A stretch of 52,261 bases of DNA from an uncultured Flammeovirgaceae bacterium. Lineage in GTDB: Bacteria; Bacteroidota; Bacteroidia; Cytophagales; Cyclobacteriaceae. The DNA lies in contig CAKZYA010000019.1 in assembly GCA_937883755.1 (NCBI GenBank), forward strand, positions 1-52,261, read 5' to 3'. Below are positions 51,601 through 52,261 of this stretch, one piece after another. The position numbers and the translations under genes were made by a program. Numbering within the stretch: position 1 is the first letter of the stretch; each line of letters begins with the position of its first letter. Under the pieces are notes generated by a model, which saw only the letters and a list, made by a program, of their open reading frames with translations, ran no database searches and was not told the origin of the DNA.

Positions 51601-52261
51601 GTCAGCGTGATCGTATGGACACCTACTGATAAGTCAACATTTGGATTCACCCCAGTTGCAATTTGCGAGCCGTTCTCAACCCACTCATAACTAACGATCG
51701 TACCATCACTATCGCTAGAACCGCTACCATCTAGTGATACACTTTCTGTACCATTTTCGTCTGTATCTTCCACTGTTTGATCTGCCCCAGCATTGGCAAT
51801 TGGTATACTGTTTGGTGCCGTCACGGTAATGATAATCTCATCAGTATCGGTAGCTCCTTCATCATCGGTTACCGTCAGAACTGCTGTGTAGCTTCCCGCC
51901 GTAGCATAGGTGTTAGAAACCGTTGCCCCAGTTCCAGTTTGACCGTCCCCAAAGTTCCAGCCATAGCTAACGATCGTGCCATCACTATCATTAGAGAAGC
52001 TACCATCAAAGTCCACAGTCAAGGCAGCAATTCCACTGGTCGGGTTCGCATCGGCCACGGCTGTCGGCGGAACATTCGCCGGACTATTCACCGTAATGAC
52101 CACTTCATCACTTCCCGTCGCCCCATCATCATCAGTCACCGTTAATGTAATGGTATGGACACCTACTGATAAGTCAACATTTGGATTCACCCCAGTTGCA
52201 ATTTGTGAGCCGTTCTCAACCCACTCATAACTAACGATCGTACCATCACTATCACTAGAAC
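48624..52261 (-). CDS. giant T9SS-secreted PKD/CBM-repeat protein, 5' end outside window
   Basis: Open from the right edge to the stop at 48624; only the C-terminal 1,212 residues are seen, with no start. From N to C: PKD domains (EWVENGSQIATG and DGTIVSYAWNFG cores), two copies of a CBM6/malectin-like sandwich (EAECASVIGGDWQINSDG to FAYRENGVRLDKLHL), each followed by PKD, three more PKD domains, a malectin-like domain (IHVNFSNDGF, DFTFYGGTNESN) and a T9SS sorting domain (ELVPNPATYNNIQLVLNN, SGVYFVRITQG). It is a secreted, sugar-binding surface protein, perhaps anchoring the exopolysaccharide or an enzyme. The N-terminal part beyond the window decides. Confidence 0.9.
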   Translation of the reverse strand, partial: SSDSDGTIVSYEWVENGSQIATGVNPNVDLSVGVHTITLTVTDDDGATGSDEVVITVNSPANVPPTAVADANPTSGIAALTVDFDGSFSNDSDGTIVSYGWNFGDGQTGTGATVSNTYATAGSYTAVLTVTDDEGATDTDEIIITVTAPNSIPIANAGADQTVEDTDENGTESVSLDGSGSSDSDGTIVSYEWVENGSQIATGVNPNVDLSVGVHTITLTVTDDDGATGSDNVVITVNSPVTNPSEIVIEAECASVIGGDWQINSDGSASGGQYAVVTGQPNSFFNPPTGNDSRLRFEVEVGQAANYHLFARIQAPSSSSDSYWVRVNGGNWIRWSSGITRGSQYNWNQVPNSPFSLQVGTNTIEFAYRENGVRLDKLHLNLDGTVPTGLGGPEGCSGTPKATIIASTTEGIAPLTVNFDGSTSRDTDGTIVSYAWNFGEAGATGSGAQVSYQYTTPGTYTVSLTVTDNDGQSDIATTDIQVTSDEPVPGQIVIEAECASVIGGDWQINSDGSASGGQYAVVTGQPNSFFNPPTGNDSRLRFEVEVGQAANYHLFARIQAPSSSSDSYWVRVNGGNWIRWSSGITRGSQYNWNQVPNSPFSLQVGTNTIEFAYRENGVRLDKLHLNLDGTVPTGLGGPEGCSGTPKATIIASTTEGIAPLTVNFDGSTSRDTDGTIVSYAWNFGEAGATGSGAQVSYQYTTPGTYTVSLTVTDNDGQSDTENVQITVLDSTPVNQGPVADAGSDQVVVDTDNSGSETVSLDGSGSSDSDGTIVSYEWVENGSQIATGVNPDVDLSVGSHTITLTVTDDDGATGNDVVLITVDTPLPTIPVADAGSDQIVVDSDENGTESITLNGSGSTDADGTITDYVWTESGTQLATGINPTIDLTVGDYIITLTVTDNDGNTDSDEVEISIQDPGSVAGYAIHVNFSNDGFSPQRFVAPWNYTGRATSQNPRINDLKDVNGASTGVNLKLFASTASGDRWNGSSNNGVGGSLYPSEVMDSYYSVDFWSPVTMTLEGLNPALMYDFTFYGGTNESNRTAEYRIGGQSVTLNVSGNATETVSITGVSPTPSGTIDITVSKGSGNRGVLNAMIVDAYSANNNARVATASEASLSDEELIEEFGQNIPSLELVPNPATYNNIQLVLNNYNDESALSIELINAMGNIVFSQGYVSSGDEVEVLKLDMVDDIGSGVYFVRITQGSSVVQERLVVY
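50102..50783. repeat. 682-bp direct repeat, copy 1 (CBM6-like plus PKD)
   Basis: Appears identical by eye to 50837-51518 (offset 735 bp, that is 245 codons, in frame). It encodes one CBM6/malectin-like domain followed by one PKD domain. Exact synonymous identity points to a recent duplication or gene conversion. Confidence 0.85.
50837..51518. repeat. 682-bp direct repeat, copy 2
   Basis: Second copy of the CBM6-like plus PKD module of 50102-50783. The PKD segments 51541-51720 and 52081-52260 form another close pair (offset 540 bp) with scattered synonymous changes, so the array was built in steps. Confidence 0.85.

Noticed and set aside
51777-52230. Plus-strand frames near the right edge
   Set aside because: Antisense to the PKD array; composition mirrors the repeats.
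1-52261. CRISPR arrays, tRNA, rRNA, insertion sequences
   Set aside because: No regularly spaced short repeats, cloverleaf, rRNA stretch or transposase frame was seen by eye; short tRNAs could be missed without a search tool.

Overview
The window looks like a chromosome piece of a Bacteroidota bacterium, probably a marine or soil Cytophagales. This rests on AT-rich leaders with almost no Shine-Dalgarno sequences, several GTG/TTG starts, a type IX secretion (T9SS) sorting domain on a giant PKD-repeat protein, an ExbD of the Bacteroidota subtype, and the general gene content. The genus is not determined. No rRNA, tRNA, CRISPR array or transposase was seen.

Region 1 (1-6.2 kb) holds single metabolic genes: asparagine synthase, an RlpA-like lipoprotein, a GNAT/YdeI pair, a small membrane protein, a Gfo/Idh/MocA oxidoreductase and a small lipoprotein. 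Region 2 (6.3-7.6 kb) has an ExbD periplasmic domain without its membrane anchor and an orphan phage-like tail-tube protein with an unknown partner. Region 3 (7.8-12.5 kb) is the most interesting. It groups an aberrant 6-pyruvoyl-tetrahydropterin-synthase homologue (catalytic Cys and one Zn-ligand His replaced by Ala), a glycosyltransferase, a methyltransferase overlapping it, and a CDP-alcohol phosphatidyltransferase with an intact motif, interleaved with a SnoaL-like protein, an ABM monooxygenase and an HxlR regulator. I recall the same four families, with the same sequence peculiarities, clustering in actinobacteria with no known product, so this is my best candidate for an undescribed pathway.

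Region 4 (12.6-19.2 kb) contains a Crp/Fnr regulator with two small membrane proteins, then the conserved ybbA/ybbP/tesA neighbourhood. Its ABC ATPase-permease operon is interrupted by an antitoxin-like gene and a barstar gene. Region 5 (19.2-25.4 kb) holds a leucine-rich-repeat protein, two sugar-nucleotide SDR enzymes, a glucose-1-phosphate cytidylyltransferase and a methyltransferase (a partial CDP-hexose module), interrupted by a SnoaL protein and an AraC regulator. Region 6 (25.6-31.8 kb) is a mixed accessory stretch: a degenerate HMA protein, an arginyltransferase-like protein, DinB, an ECF sigma factor with a membrane partner, a methyltransferase, and two Tat-exported enzymes.

Region 7 (32-48.6 kb) is an exopolysaccharide locus. 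It has a Wzc-like chain-length/ATPase protein, a half-size TolC-like protein, a Wzx flippase, a 34-residue membrane peptide, a Wzy polymerase, a secreted clan GH-A hydrolase, a sulfotransferase, a glycosyltransferase, two GT-C-like membrane proteins, an acyltransferase frameshifted in an A10 tract, and a GMC dehydrogenase with a Tat-exported small subunit. Together they suggest a Wzy-type polysaccharide that is sulfated and perhaps acylated. Region 8 (48.6 kb to the edge) is the 3' part of a very large T9SS-secreted adhesin-like protein with a 682-bp internal duplication that looks identical. It runs off the window.
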